DNA from: Corallococcus terminator
GTDB lineage: Bacteria; Myxococcota; Myxococcia; Myxococcales; Myxococcaceae
DNA: 46,823 bases
NCBI RefSeq assembly: GCF_003611635.1
Contig: NZ_RAVZ01000026.1
Span: 1 to 46,823, forward strand
Direction: 5' to 3'
This document shows, piece by piece, positions 31,705 to 42,403 of the stretch; the first letter of the stretch is position 1; the number at the start of each line of letters is the position of its first letter. Under the pieces are notes generated by a model. That model was given only the letters and a program-made list of their open reading frames with translations, did no database searches and had not been told where the DNA came from. The position numbers were made by a program, and so were the translations under genes.

Positions 31705-33351
31705 ATGCGCTTCCGCCTGCCCCTGACGACCATCGTCTGTTCCGCCGGGTTGATGGCGGGCCTCGTCGGCTGTACCGGCAAGGTGGAACCCGCGCCCATA
31801 GGACGGAGTCCGGGAACGGCGACGCCGCCCATCGTCAACCGTCCGGTGCCCACCGCCGATGCAGGCACCCGTGCCGATGCCGATGCCGGTGTCCCTGACA
31901 GTGGCAGCGCCGACCCGACGACTCCTCCACCCACCGACCCGCCGCCTCCGACGAATCCGCCGCCCGCGGAGGCGCAGTACACGCGCGTGCTCTGGGTGTC
32001 GCCCACCGGAAATGACACCGCGGCCGGCACGGAAGGCCTGCCCCTGCGCACGGTGGCGCGAGCGCTGTCGCTGGTGAAGCCCGGCGAGGCGGTGTTCCTC
32101 CAGTCGGGCACGTGGCGTGAGCACGTGAAGCTTCAGGAGAAGCAGGGCACGGCGGCGAAGCCGCTGACGCTCCGGTCCGCGCCCGGCGCCACGGCCATCC
32201 TCAAGGGCGGCTCCATCGGTGAGACGGCGCTGGTGGACGTGAGCGGCGCGTACTGGAACGTGGAGGGGCTCACGGTGGACGTGGGCGGTGAGGCCACGTT
32301 CGCGGTGATGTGGCGGGGCGTGGGCGCGCACCACGGCGTGCTGAAGAAGAGCATCGTGAAGAACGGCACGGAGGGCGCGGGCGTCTACGTGACGGAGAAG
32401 GCCCACGACGTCCTCATCGCGGACAACGACATCTCCCATTTCGACAAGGGCGACGACGACAGCCACGGCGTCGCGGTGCAGACCTCCGCCAGCAACGTGG
32501 TGGTGCGCGGCAACGACATCCACCACAACTCCGGAGACGGCGTGCAGTGCCTGGGGCCGGAAGGCGGCGCCACGCTGCCCGGCACGCCGTTCGACAACCT
32601 GCTCGTGGAAGGCAACAAGCTGCACGACAACCGCGAGAACGGCGTGGACATCAAGACGTGCACGCGCGTCACCCTGCGCGGCAACACCATCTACAACCAC
32701 CGCAGTGTGTCCTCCGCCGCGGGCGAGGGCATCATCGTGCACCTGTCCCCCACGGACGTCACGCTGGAGGACAACGTCCTCTACGCCAACGCGCGCGCCA
32801 TCCAGATTGGCGGCTACCGCGAGGGCGCCCCTCCCACCCGCGTCATCATCCGTCGCAACCTCATCCACGACGGCCTGGGGGAGTCCGAGGGCGAGGAGGG
32901 CACCGGCATCCGCGTGGACGCCTCCGTGAACGTGAAGGTGCAGCACAACACCGTGTGGAACCTGAGCGGCGCGTGTCTCATCTTCGGCGAGGGCTCCACG
33001 GGCGCGAGCCAGGGCCTGGACGTGCGCAACAACATCTTCGCGGGCTGCGGTCTGGGCGCGCGCGGAGGGGCGGGCCGGAGCGGCGCGGTGATGGACGGCA
33101 ACCTCTACTTCTCCAGTGGGAGCGCGGTGACGTTCCGTCTGGACAACGCCGCGATGGGGCTTGCGGCGTGGCGCTCGAACGCTGGCCTGGACAAGCGCTC
33201 GCAGGAGCGCGCCCCCGGCTTCGTGGACACGGGCAGGGACGACTACCACCTCACCCCGGCCTCCGCCGCGCGTGAATCAGGCCTGTCGCTGGGCCTGCCC
33301 TTCTGCGGGGCCGCGCCGGACCAGGGCGCCTTCGAGTCGGGCTGCCCCTGA
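31705..33351 (+). CDS. Right-handed beta-helix lipoprotein (pectate-lyase-like)
   Basis: Secreted or surface lipoprotein of 548 residues. AGGAGT lies 6 bases before the ATG at 31705; the signal has lipobox LVGC with Cys23. Residues ~45-95 are an Asp/Pro/Thr-rich linker (DADAG, then PPPTDPPPPTNPPP). The rest is a parallel beta-helix: TVARALSLVKPGEAVFLQSGTW is the usual entry, followed by many NVVVRGNDIHHNSGDG-type rungs up to the AAPDQGAFE end that closes DUF1565/NosD-like proteins. Such proteins bind or cleave polysaccharides; I cannot assign catalytic residues. It stands alone. Confidence 0.83.
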   Translation: MRFRLPLTTIVCSAGLMAGLVGCTGKVEPAPIGRSPGTATPPIVNRPVPTADAGTRADADAGVPDSGSADPTTPPPTDPPPPTNPPPAEAQYTRVLWVSPTGNDTAAGTEGLPLRTVARALSLVKPGEAVFLQSGTWREHVKLQEKQGTAAKPLTLRSAPGATAILKGGSIGETALVDVSGAYWNVEGLTVDVGGEATFAVMWRGVGAHHGVLKKSIVKNGTEGAGVYVTEKAHDVLIADNDISHFDKGDDDSHGVAVQTSASNVVVRGNDIHHNSGDGVQCLGPEGGATLPGTPFDNLLVEGNKLHDNRENGVDIKTCTRVTLRGNTIYNHRSVSSAAGEGIIVHLSPTDVTLEDNVLYANARAIQIGGYREGAPPTRVIIRRNLIHDGLGESEGEEGTGIRVDASVNVKVQHNTVWNLSGACLIFGEGSTGASQGLDVRNNIFAGCGLGARGGAGRSGAVMDGNLYFSSGSAVTFRLDNAAMGLAAWRSNAGLDKRSQERAPGFVDTGRDDYHLTPASAARESGLSLGLPFCGAAPDQGAFESGCP

Positions 33352-33365
33352 CCCCACGGGGCGTG

Positions 33366-33371
33366 TAGACT
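33366..33371 (+). promoter_or_regulatory. Possible -10 element (TAGACT), overlapping a hairpin
   Basis: TAGACT lies 34 bases before the kinase GTG and forms part of the left arm of the hairpin at 33367-33395. It may serve as the -10 for the kinase pair, but no -35 is seen. Confidence 0.28.
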
Positions 33372-33395
33372 CCGGGCCCCCTCGCTCCGGAGTCT
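33367..33395 (+). terminator. 9-bp hairpin between beta-helix lipoprotein and kinase genes
   Basis: AGACTCCGG pairs perfectly with CCGGAGTCT around GCCCCCTCGCT. It lies 15 bases after the lipoprotein stop and 10 bases before the kinase start, so it may end the first message, or fold in the leader and mask the kinase start. Confidence 0.5.
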
Positions 33396-33405
33396 TCCGC
33401 CCACC

Positions 33406-35353
33406 GTGTCGGCCCCGTCGGAACCCGCCTTCGGCATCGTCCTCGTCCCACCGGTCTCGGTTGCCCGAGAACCCCTGAACGCCGCCGCCGAGCGCGCGGG
33501 GCTGCGCGTGGTGGACAACCCGGACGATGCCGCCCTGGCGTTGGTGGACCTCACCGCTCCGGGCTGCGGCCCGGCCGTGGTGGAGCTGCTCACGTCCCTC
33601 AACGGTCCGCACCTCACGCTCATCGCGCTGGTGTCGCCGGATCCGCGCGGCTTCGCCGCCGTGGACACGCTGCGCCCCACCGACATCCTCACCCACCAGG
33701 GGCTGCCGCACGAGCTCACCTGGCGCCTGCAACGCGCCGCCGAACGCCACCGCGAGCGCGAGGAACAGGCCCGCAGCCAGACGGACCTGGCGCTGCTGTT
33801 GGAGCTCACCGCCGACTACGCGGAGAGTTCCGACGTGGAAGCGCTCCTGCACGGCGTGACGCGGCGCCTCGCGGAGCAGTTGGACATCGCGCGCGCCACG
33901 TTGGTGATGCTGGGCGGCGGCGCGGACGAGGGCATCATCGTCGCCGCCAGCGACGACCCGGGCCTCAAGGACCTGCGCATCGACCTGGCGCGCTACCCCG
34001 AAATCCGCGAGGTGGTGCGCACCGGCAAGCCGGTGGTGATGCAGGAAGCCGCCACGCATCCGTTGCTGGGCGACCTGGAGCGCCGGGCCGTGGCCGCGCG
34101 AGGCATCCACGCCATCGCCGCGCTGCCCCTGCCCATCCGCGGCGAGGTGCGGGGCGTGCTGCTGCTGCGCGCGGCGGGCCGGCGCCGGACCTTCAGCACG
34201 CGCGAAATCGACTTCCTCACCACGGTGGCGCACGCGACGGCGGTGGCCCTGCGCAGCGCTTCGGTGCTCCAGTCGGTGCAGACCGCGCGGCTGGCGGCGG
34301 AGGAGAAGGCCGCGTCCTTCAAGCCCTACCAGCTCTTCTTCGCGCACGTGAGCGAGGGCGTGGCCATCCTGGACGACAAGGCCGGGGTGCTGTCGCTCAA
34401 CCCCTCCGGCGCGCAGATGCTGGACACGCCCGCGAACGAAGCGCGCGGCAAGCACCTGAATCAAATCACCCAGCCCCTGGACGAAGGCGTCCTGATGGAG
34501 CTGGTGACGTCCGCGTCGCGGGGCGAGGCGCGCTCGGGCGTGGACGTGGTGGTGCGCACGCCCGCGGGCCGCTGCCTCACGCTGTCCATGTCCGCGGCGC
34601 CGCTGCGCGACGAGGACGCGGCCACCATCCTGTCCTTCCGCGACGTGACGGACGCGCGCAAGCTGGAGGACGAGCTGCGCAACACGAAGGACTTCCTGGA
34701 GCGGCTCATCGACTCGTCGGTGGACGCCATCATCGCCGCGGACCTGAAGGGGCGGATCATCCTCTTCAACAAGGGCGCGGAGGCCATGTGCGGCTACTCC
34801 GCCGCCGAGGCCCAGGAGAAGCTCACCGTCCTCCAGTTGTATCCGCCCGGCGTCGCGCAGCGGGTGATGGCGCAGATCCGCAGCCCGGAGCTGGGCGGTC
34901 GCGGCCGGCTGTCGCTCATCCGCCAGGAGCTGGTGCACCGCTCCGGGGAGCGGGTGCCCGTGAACATGACGGCCTCCATCGTCTACGAGGGCGGCCGCGA
35001 GTCCTTCAGCGTGGGCATCTTCACCGACCTCCGGGACCGGGTGCAGTTGGAGCGCAAGCTGTCGGACGTGGAGACGCGGCTGGAGGAGAGCGAGAAGAGC
35101 GCGGTCATCGTCGCGCTCGCCGGCACCGCGGCCCATGAGCTCAACCAGCCCCTCACCTCCGTGATGGGCTACGCGGAGCTGCTCAAGCGCAAGCTCAAGG
35201 AGGAGGACTTCGCCTGGAGGCCGGTGGACATCATCTACCGCGAGGCGGAGCGCATGGCGGAGATCGTCCGGAAGATCGGGAAGATCACCCGCTACGAGAC
35301 GAAGTCGTACGTGGGAGCGCAGCAGATCCTCGACCTCGACAAGGCGACGTCCC

Positions 35354-35364
<11 letters not shown>
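33406..35364 (+). CDS. Sensor kinase-like protein (GAF-PAS-PAS-HisKA) lacking the ATPase domain
   Basis: Protein of 652 residues, GTG start, no membrane helices. Order: an N-terminal receiver-like alpha/beta fold without an obvious phospho-Asp (9-115), a GAF domain (~135-285), PAS (~305-420), a second PAS (~430-550) and a DHp/HisKA helix pair with the H-box TAAHELNQPLTS (His577). The chain stops 75 residues after that His. The N, G1, F and G2 boxes of HATPase_c are all absent. It therefore cannot autophosphorylate alone; it could be phosphorylated in trans by, or heterodimerise with, the complete kinase encoded by the overlapping next gene. No frameshift is evident: the stop lies inside the next gene's start region. 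Confidence 0.85.
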
Positions 35365-37276
<1,912 letters not shown>

Positions 37277-37302
37277 CGGTCCCCAGGGCCGCGCGGGGGG
37301 CT

Positions 37303-38172
37303 TCAGCCCTCGCCGGCCTCGTCGTCCAGTTCGCGCCGGAACTCCTCGTTCGACAGCAGTCCCTTGCGCGCCATGATGCGCATCAGCGCCCAGAAGCGGC
37401 GCTCCAGCTCCTCCAGTCGGTCCGGCTCCTCGCGAGCCGCCTGACCGAAGAGGTAGTCCAGGTCGTCAAGGACACCGCCCGCGGGCGCCTTGGGCTTGTC
37501 TTGCGCCGGGCTTGGGCTCGCGCCAGCACTCCGGCGCCGCTTCGCCTGCTCCTCGCGCTCCCGGATGAGGTCCGCCAGCGACGTGCGCTGCGTCTTCTCC
37601 GACGCCGGCAGCTCCTCCCCGACGATGACCTCCTCGTCGTCGTCCACCGGCACCGGCGCGCGCGGGGGCGGCGGAGCGGGCCTTGCAGGCCTTGCAGGCG
37701 CCGCGCCCGTCCGGGGCCCGGCCGCCACGGGGACCTTGTGGTAGTAGCGCAGGATGGCGCCGCGCACCGCGGACAGCGCTGTCACCCGGCCGCTGACCTT
37801 CAGTCCGCTGGTGAACTCGATTTCCTCGATTGCCGTGAGGTTGAGCGGGTCCGCCATGGCCACCACCAACTGGCGCCGGCCGCCCACGCTCTCCAGCGCG
37901 AAGGGGAACAGGTCGTGCTGTTCGCAGAAGCGCGCCCGGAGCAGGTGCACCGCCGCCCAGTCCGGGGTGATCGCCGCCAGGTCCACCTGGGGCATCTCCA
38001 GCGCTTCACTCAGGGCCTGGGCGAGCGTCGCCTCCGTGATGGCGCCCTGACCGATGAGCGTCACGCCCAACCGCTGCCGCGTCTGCCGCTGGGCCGTCAG
38101 CCCTGCCTCAAGCTGGGCGGGCGTGATCGCGCCACGTTCCACCAGCAGCTCCCCGATGCGCTTCCTGGCCAT
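37303..38172 (-). CDS. MshEN-domain protein (GspE N-terminal-like), likely c-di-GMP binder
   Basis: Cytoplasmic protein of 289 residues, ATG at 38172 with GGGA five bases upstream. It opens with tandem MshEN motifs, RIGELLVERGAITPAQLEAGL and, five residues after the first ends, RLGVTLIGQGAITEATLAQAL. These reproduce the RLGxxLxxxG...L pattern that binds c-di-GMP in MshE. The rest of the GspE-N domain follows (up to about residue 150), then a Pro/Ala linker and an acidic or charged C-terminal helix region. There is no Walker ATPase, so it is a stand-alone sensor or adaptor module, not a secretion ATPase. It diverges from aglR. Confidence 0.8.
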   Translation of the reverse strand: MARKRIGELLVERGAITPAQLEAGLTAQRQTRQRLGVTLIGQGAITEATLAQALSEALEMPQVDLAAITPDWAAVHLLRARFCEQHDLFPFALESVGGRRQLVVAMADPLNLTAIEEIEFTSGLKVSGRVTALSAVRGAILRYYHKVPVAAGPRTGAAPARPARPAPPPPRAPVPVDDDEEVIVGEELPASEKTQRTSLADLIREREEQAKRRRSAGASPSPAQDKPKAPAGGVLDDLDYLFGQAAREEPDRLEELERRFWALMRIMARKGLLSNEEFRRELDDEAGEG

Positions 38173-38180
38173 GGTTTCCC

Positions 38181-38186
38181 GCCCTA
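38181..38186 (-). promoter_or_regulatory. Possible -10 element (TAGGGC)
   Basis: On the minus strand TAGGGC ends 8 bases before the MshEN-protein ATG; the ribosome site GGGA lies within those 8 bases. It is part of the recurrent near-start TAGG hexamer pattern. Confidence 0.3.
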
Positions 38187-38339
38187 GCACGGCCTCTGGA
38201 GGTGCCCAAATCGCTGGCCCGCTTGTCGCGGAAGCCGCTGGGAAGGGCTCGCCATGCAACCTGTCCAGTAGCTTGGCAAGCCGCGCGCCAACGCAAAATT
38301 CCTGTGAGATTTCAGTAACTAACGCTGGGGGTGGCTGCC

Positions 38340-38368
38340 TTGACACGTCCGGAAGCGGTTCCTAGACT
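38340..38368 (+). promoter_or_regulatory. Sigma-70-type promoter of the agl operon
   Basis: TTGACA (38340-38345, perfect -35), a 17-base spacer, and TAGACT (38363-38368, four of six -10 matches). It is the best promoter in the window. Transcription would start near 38375, leaving a ~110-base leader before aglR. Confidence 0.7.
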
Positions 38369-38485
38369 CGCGCCACCGTGATCCCTTATTCCTGCTAACT
38401 GCCTGGGTGGATGTCCACCCGGCGGGAAGCAGTCCGGAACAGCTCGCAAGCGCGAGCTTCGCCGCCCATTTGGAGGCCATCAGTG

Positions 38486-39229
38486 ATGAACCTGGGGTTT
38501 GTGACCAATCTGTCCATTCTCGCCAACGCAGGCGGCGGCAACGAGTCGTTCATGCAGGAGCTGGGTCGCCGCTGGGAGTCCGGTCAGGCGGGCATGTACC
38601 CCATCGCGCTCTGCCTCGTGGTGGCGCTGGCCATCATCGTCGAGCGCAGCATCGTCCTGTTCGGCAAGGCCTCCATCAACAAGGAAGGCTTCCTGCGCGG
38701 GCTGAAGAAGCACATCTACGCGGGTGACCTGGACAAGGCCATCAACTACGTGGCCGGCCAGAAGAACACGCCGCTGACGAACGTCGTCAAGGCCGGTCTG
38801 ATGAACGTCCCCAAGGGCCAGGACGAGGTCCAGGCGGCGCTCGACGAGGCCAGCCTGCGTGAGACGCCTCGGCTGGAGGCGCGCACGGGCTACCTGGCGA
38901 TGCTCGGCAACGCGGCCATGCTCGCCGGTCTGCTCGGAACGGTGAACGGTCTCATCACCTGCTTCGAGGCCGTGGCGAACGTGAACCCGGCCGACAAGGC
39001 GACCATTCTCGCGAACGGTATTTCTGAAGCCATGAACTGCACGGGCTTCGGTCTGCTGACCGCCATCCCGGCGCTGGTCGCCTTCTCCGTGCTGATGGGC
39101 CGCACCCAGAGCATCATCAACGACATCAATGAGACCAGCGTCTCCGTGCTGAACCTCATCGTGGCCAACCGCGACAAGTTCAAGAACCTGAACATCCCCG
39201 CGTCCGCCCACGCGCACGCCGAGGAGTAG
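38486..39229 (+). CDS. aglR: TolQ/MotA-like motor subunit AglR
   Basis: Inner-membrane proton-channel subunit of 247 residues. GGAGG lies nine bases before the ATG. Three helices (about residues 38-60, 135-165 and 182-202) and a cytoplasmic loop between the first two follow the TolQ/ExbB/MotA plan, with GLLGTVNGLITCFEAV in the second helix and TAIPALVAFSVLMGR in the third. In M. xanthus AglR with two TolR-like partners forms the AglRQS gliding motor, also used with Nfs in spore-coat assembly. The one TolQ plus two TolR order here matches. A generic TolQR-type complex is the alternative. Confidence 0.85.
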   Translation: MNLGFVTNLSILANAGGGNESFMQELGRRWESGQAGMYPIALCLVVALAIIVERSIVLFGKASINKEGFLRGLKKHIYAGDLDKAINYVAGQKNTPLTNVVKAGLMNVPKGQDEVQAALDEASLRETPRLEARTGYLAMLGNAAMLAGLLGTVNGLITCFEAVANVNPADKATILANGISEAMNCTGFGLLTAIPALVAFSVLMGRTQSIINDINETSVSVLNLIVANRDKFKNLNIPASAHAHAEE

Positions 39230-39240
39230 TCCTCCTCAAA

Positions 39241-39277
39241 GCAGCGCCGGGTTGGAACCGGATGCACCGGCGCGCTG
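39241..39277 (+). other. Intercistronic hairpin between aglR and aglQ
   Basis: CAGCGCCGG pairs with CCGGCGCGCTG with a GC bulge and a 16-base loop that has its own small stem (GGTT/AACC). It sits at the start of the 155-base aglR-aglQ gap and may set different subunit levels by RNA processing or partial termination. The rest of the gap has no gene. Confidence 0.45.
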
Positions 39278-39384
39278 TCTGGTAGCCCCGAAGTGGTGGA
39301 CCCAGACAGTCGCGTCCGTTCCCAGAGTCTTCTTGAAACGTCGTTCGTGCGCGAAGAGCGCGGTAGAGCAGGGAGGTAGTCGCC

Positions 39385-39873
39385 ATGGCCGGCGGAATGG
39401 ATCTGGGCACAGGTGGGAAGGGTGGCAAGAAGCCGCTCGATACCGCCATCAACATGGTGCCCTTCATCGACCTGATGGCAGTGACCATCAGCTTCCTCAT
39501 CATGACGGCGGTCTGGACCCAGATCGGCCGTCTCCAGGTGTCGCAGGCCGGCGGAGCCTCTTCGGACGAGCAGCAGGAGGAAGAGAAGACCAAGACGGTC
39601 CAGCTCACCCTCCTGGTGTCTCCCACGGAGATGCGGCTCACCGCCGACCAGAGCGCCTTCGACCCCATTCCCCTCACCCGGGATGACAAGGGCCGGCCGG
39701 ACCTGACCAAGCTGGTGGCGCGCTTCAAGGAATTGAAGGCGCAGCTTCCGGATCAGGCCGCCATCACCCTCCAGACCGAGGACCTGGTCCGCTACGAGGA
39801 CCTGGTTCGCATCATCGACGAGTGCATTGGCTCTGGGTTGCCCCAGGTGTCCGTGTCCGCGGCGATGGGCTAA
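39385..39873 (+). CDS. aglQ: TolR/ExbD-like motor subunit AglQ
   Basis: Membrane-anchored subunit of 162 residues with GGGAGGT before the ATG. A cytoplasmic Gly/Lys-rich start is followed by one helix (about 23-44, NMVPFIDLMAVTISFLIMTAV) with Asp29, which fits the proton-carrying Asp known as D28 in M. xanthus AglQ. The periplasmic part has an ExbD-like fold after a Gln/Glu-rich linker. Only 17 bases separate it from aglS. Confidence 0.85.
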   Translation: MAGGMDLGTGGKGGKKPLDTAINMVPFIDLMAVTISFLIMTAVWTQIGRLQVSQAGGASSDEQQEEEKTKTVQLTLLVSPTEMRLTADQSAFDPIPLTRDDKGRPDLTKLVARFKELKAQLPDQAAITLQTEDLVRYEDLVRIIDECIGSGLPQVSVSAAMG

Positions 39874-39890
39874 CAGGAGCACTTCAAGCC

Positions 39891-40469
39891 ATGGGTATCA
39901 AGGTTCCGGGCAAGCGGTACGGCAAGCGGCTGGAGCACTCCAAGGTGTTCGGCCACGGCGGGCACGGCAAGAAGAACGGGAACGCGGACCTGCTCATCAC
40001 GCCCCTCGTCGACATGTTCGTCATCATCGTGCTCTTCCTCATCGCGAACTTCTCCGCGACGGGCGAGGTGCTGATGATGACCAAGGACATCGTCCTTCCC
40101 GAAGCGGTCAACGTGAAGGAAGTGGAGATGCACCCGGTGGTGATGGTGTCCAACGACCAGGTCAGCGTGTCGGGCACCATCGTCGGCCGGGTGGAGGACC
40201 TCACCAAGGACGAGTACCTCAACATCCCCGCGCTGGAAGAGAAGCTGCGGGACATGAAGAAGCAGTTCGAGGACCTCCACTCCATGGCGGGTGGCACGGA
40301 GACCTTCAAGGGTGACGTGAACATCCAGGCGAACAAGGACGTTCAGTTCAAGGTCATCAAGCGCGTGATGTTCAGTTGCGCCACGGCGGGCTACAGCAAC
40401 ATCAACTTCGCCGTCATCCAGGCCGGTGGCGCTGCCGCCGGTGAGAAGACCGCCGCCGCCACGCCGTAG
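39891..40469 (+). CDS. aglS: TolR/ExbD-like motor subunit AglS
   Basis: Membrane-anchored subunit of 192 residues; AGGAGC precedes the ATG by ~11 bases. A basic Lys/Gly/His-rich start precedes the single helix (about 34-56, LLITPLVDMFVIIVLFLIANF) with Asp41 in the proton-channel position. The periplasmic ExbD-like domain is longer than in AglQ, and the protein ends in an Ala/Gly/Thr tail. It is the last gene of the operon and is followed by a strong terminator. Confidence 0.85.
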   Translation: MGIKVPGKRYGKRLEHSKVFGHGGHGKKNGNADLLITPLVDMFVIIVLFLIANFSATGEVLMMTKDIVLPEAVNVKEVEMHPVVMVSNDQVSVSGTIVGRVEDLTKDEYLNIPALEEKLRDMKKQFEDLHSMAGGTETFKGDVNIQANKDVQFKVIKRVMFSCATAGYSNINFAVIQAGGAAAGEKTAAATP

Positions 40470-40499
40470 GCTTCGACGCTTCGCTCCTCAAGTTCACGG

Positions 40500-40538
40500 A
40501 CGCCCTGACCCCTTCGTGGGTCGGGGCGTTCTCGTTTT
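40500..40538 (+). terminator. Rho-independent terminator of the agl operon
   Basis: A 12-bp stem (ACGCCCTGACCC / GGGTCGGGGCGT, with one U-G pair) and a CTTCGT loop are followed by TCTCGTTTT. It ends 20 bases before the phosphatase start. Confidence 0.85.
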
Positions 40539-40558
40539 GAAGAAAGGCTTCCTTCGTC

Positions 40559-41209
40559 ATGCCCCTTGGCGCCGTGCTCTTCGACCTGGATGGGACGCTG
40601 GTGGATTCGCTGGGGGACATCGCCGCGGCGATGAACCACGCCCTGGAGCACCACGGCCTGTCCCCGCACCCGGAGGCCGCCTACCTGCGCTTCGTGGGCG
40701 AGGGCGTGTCCCAGCTCGCGCACCGGGCCACCGGCGGGGCGGACCCTGCCCTCCAGGGTCGCGTGCTCTCCACGTACCATGGCTACTACGACGCCCACCT
40801 GTTCGACCGCACGAGCCCCTACCCGGGCGTGGTGGAGATGCTCCAGGCGCTCGCGGCGGACGGCCTGCCGCTGGGCGTGCTCAGCAACAAGTCCGACGAC
40901 TTCGTGAAGCGGCTGGCCGCGCGGCTGTTGCCTGGGGTGTCCTTCGCGGCCGTGTACGGCGAGCGCCCGGGCATCCCGCGCAAGCCGGACCCCACCGCGG
41001 CGCTGGCCCTGGCGGCGGAGCTGGGCGTGGCGCCCGCCGCGTGCGGCTTCGTGGGGGACACCTCCGTGGACATGGACACCGCGAAGGCGGCGGGCATGTA
41101 CGGCGTGGGCGTCACCTGGGGCTTCCGGCCCGCGGAGCTGGAGGCGCACGGGGCGAAGGCCGTCGTGTCCTCGGCGGCGGCCCTGCTGGCCGCGCTGCGC
41201 GCCGCCTGA
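40559..41209 (+). CDS. gph: HAD-family phosphoglycolate phosphatase-like enzyme
   Basis: Cytoplasmic phosphatase of 216 residues. HAD motif I is LFDLDGTLVDS, II is VLSNKSDDF, III is PRKPDPTAA and IV is GFVGDTSVDMDTAKAAGM. A helical cap lies between I and II (about residues 20-85). This is the Gph/PGPase-like group, which removes 2-phosphoglycolate; the exact substrate is inferred. AAAGG precedes the ATG. It may be read by partial read-through of the agl terminator or from a promoter I cannot see. Confidence 0.85.
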   Translation: MPLGAVLFDLDGTLVDSLGDIAAAMNHALEHHGLSPHPEAAYLRFVGEGVSQLAHRATGGADPALQGRVLSTYHGYYDAHLFDRTSPYPGVVEMLQALAADGLPLGVLSNKSDDFVKRLAARLLPGVSFAAVYGERPGIPRKPDPTAALALAAELGVAPAACGFVGDTSVDMDTAKAAGMYGVGVTWGFRPAELEAHGAKAVVSSAAALLAALRAA

Positions 41210-41223
41210 GGCCCCAAAGCGAA

Positions 41224-41254
41224 GGGGCCGCCTCCCTGGAAGGAGGACGGCCCC
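41224..41254. terminator. Bidirectional hairpin between gph and desaturase
   Basis: GGGGCCG (41224-41230) / CGGCCCC (41248-41254) with an inner CTCC/GGAG pairing. On the minus strand it is followed by TTCGCTTT, so it best terminates the desaturase; it may also serve gph. Confidence 0.6.
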
Positions 41255-41284
41255 TGGAGGCTTCCCGGCGTTACCCGCGGTGGC

Positions 41285-42403
41285 TCAGGCGGCCACGGCC
41301 AGCTTCGGCTCGGAGACCGCCACCGGCGCGCGGCTGAGCTGCTTGAGCATCCGGTAGTGCGACCCCACCGCGCCCAGGAAGGTCTCCGACTCCGGGTAGG
41401 GCAGGCCGTGCTCCTTGGCGGTGGCCTGCACGATTTCGCTCAGCGCCGGGTAGTGGATGCTGCACACCTTGGGGAACAGGTGGTGCTCAATCTGGTAGTT
41501 GAGCCCGCCCACGTACCAGCTCAGCAGGCGGTTCTTGCGGGCGAAGTTCGCCGTGGTGCGCAGTTGGTGCACCATCCACGCGTCCTCCACGTTGCCGGTG
41601 GCGTCCGGCAGGGGGAACTCGGTGGTCTCCACCACGTGGGCCAACTGGAAGACGATGCCCAGGATGAAGCCCGCGGTCATGTGCATGGCGAGCAGGCCCA
41701 CCACGAACTGCCACCAGGTGACGTTCAGCACCATCCACGGAATCACCAGCGTCCAGCCGTAGTACACGGCCTTCATGACGATGAGGCGCGCCCACTCGGC
41801 CGGCGCGTGCTTCTTGTCCTTGTAGGGGCCCAGGTCCTTCTGGAAGAAGTACTTGTAGTCCTTGGCGAAGACCCAGAAGACGGTGGTCAGCGAGTAGGCC
41901 AGGAACGCGTACAGGTGCTGCGCGCGGTGGTACGGCTTCCACTCGGAGTGGGGCGACAGGCGCAACTGCGGGCTGACCGTCAGGTCCTCATCCATGTTCT
42001 GGATGTTCGTATACGTGTGGTGCAGCACGTTGTGCGTGATGCGCCACATGTAGCTGTTCGCCCCGATGAGGTCGAACGCCAGACCCACCACCGAGTTCAC
42101 GCGCGCGTTGTCGCTGTACGAGCCGTGCACGCCGTCGTGGCCCACGCAGAAGCCGATGCCCGCGATGCCCACGCCCATCAGCACCGCCATGCCCAGCATG
42201 GCCCAGGGACCGAACCAGCCCGTCAGCAGCAACCCGTAGACGCTGAACGTGAAGCCCAGGATGGCCAGGGCCTTCACGTACATGGCGCCGTTGGCCCGCT
42301 GGGACAGCTTCCGGGTCTCGAAGTATTCAGAGACCCTGCGCTTCAGGTCCTCGGCGAAGGACGCATCGCGCTGTCCGAAGGTCACACGGGTGGGGTTGGT
42401 CAC
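41285..42403 (-). CDS. Membrane fatty-acid desaturase (acyl-CoA/lipid type)
   Basis: Integral-membrane di-iron desaturase of 372 residues. The three His boxes are complete: HDGVH (89-93), HNVLHH (124-129) and QIEHH (304-308). The Gln of the third box is typical of front-end desaturases (linoleoyl-CoA/DesA3-like). Four or more hydrophobic helices flank them. It would introduce a double bond into membrane acyl chains, which matters for fluidity and the unsaturated lipids of myxobacteria. It is transcribed divergently from the cold-shock gene, with an inverted repeat between the two. There is no cytochrome b5 domain, so it relies on separate electron donors. Confidence 0.88.
   Translation of the reverse strand: MTNPTRVTFGQRDASFAEDLKRRVSEYFETRKLSQRANGAMYVKALAILGFTFSVYGLLLTGWFGPWAMLGMAVLMGVGIAGIGFCVGHDGVHGSYSDNARVNSVVGLAFDLIGANSYMWRITHNVLHHTYTNIQNMDEDLTVSPQLRLSPHSEWKPYHRAQHLYAFLAYSLTTVFWVFAKDYKYFFQKDLGPYKDKKHAPAEWARLIVMKAVYYGWTLVIPWMVLNVTWWQFVVGLLAMHMTAGFILGIVFQLAHVVETTEFPLPDATGNVEDAWMVHQLRTTANFARKNRLLSWYVGGLNYQIEHHLFPKVCSIHYPALSEIVQATAKEHGLPYPESETFLGAVGSHYRMLKQLSRAPVAVSEPKLAVAA

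Larger units (their letters stand above)
38173..38485. other. 313-base divergent region between MshEN gene and aglR
   Basis: It carries the minus-strand TAGGGC hexamer near its left end and the promoter of the agl operon (38340-38368), with a ~110-base 5' leader to aglR that includes GGAGG (38472-38476). There is no other gene. Confidence 0.6.
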
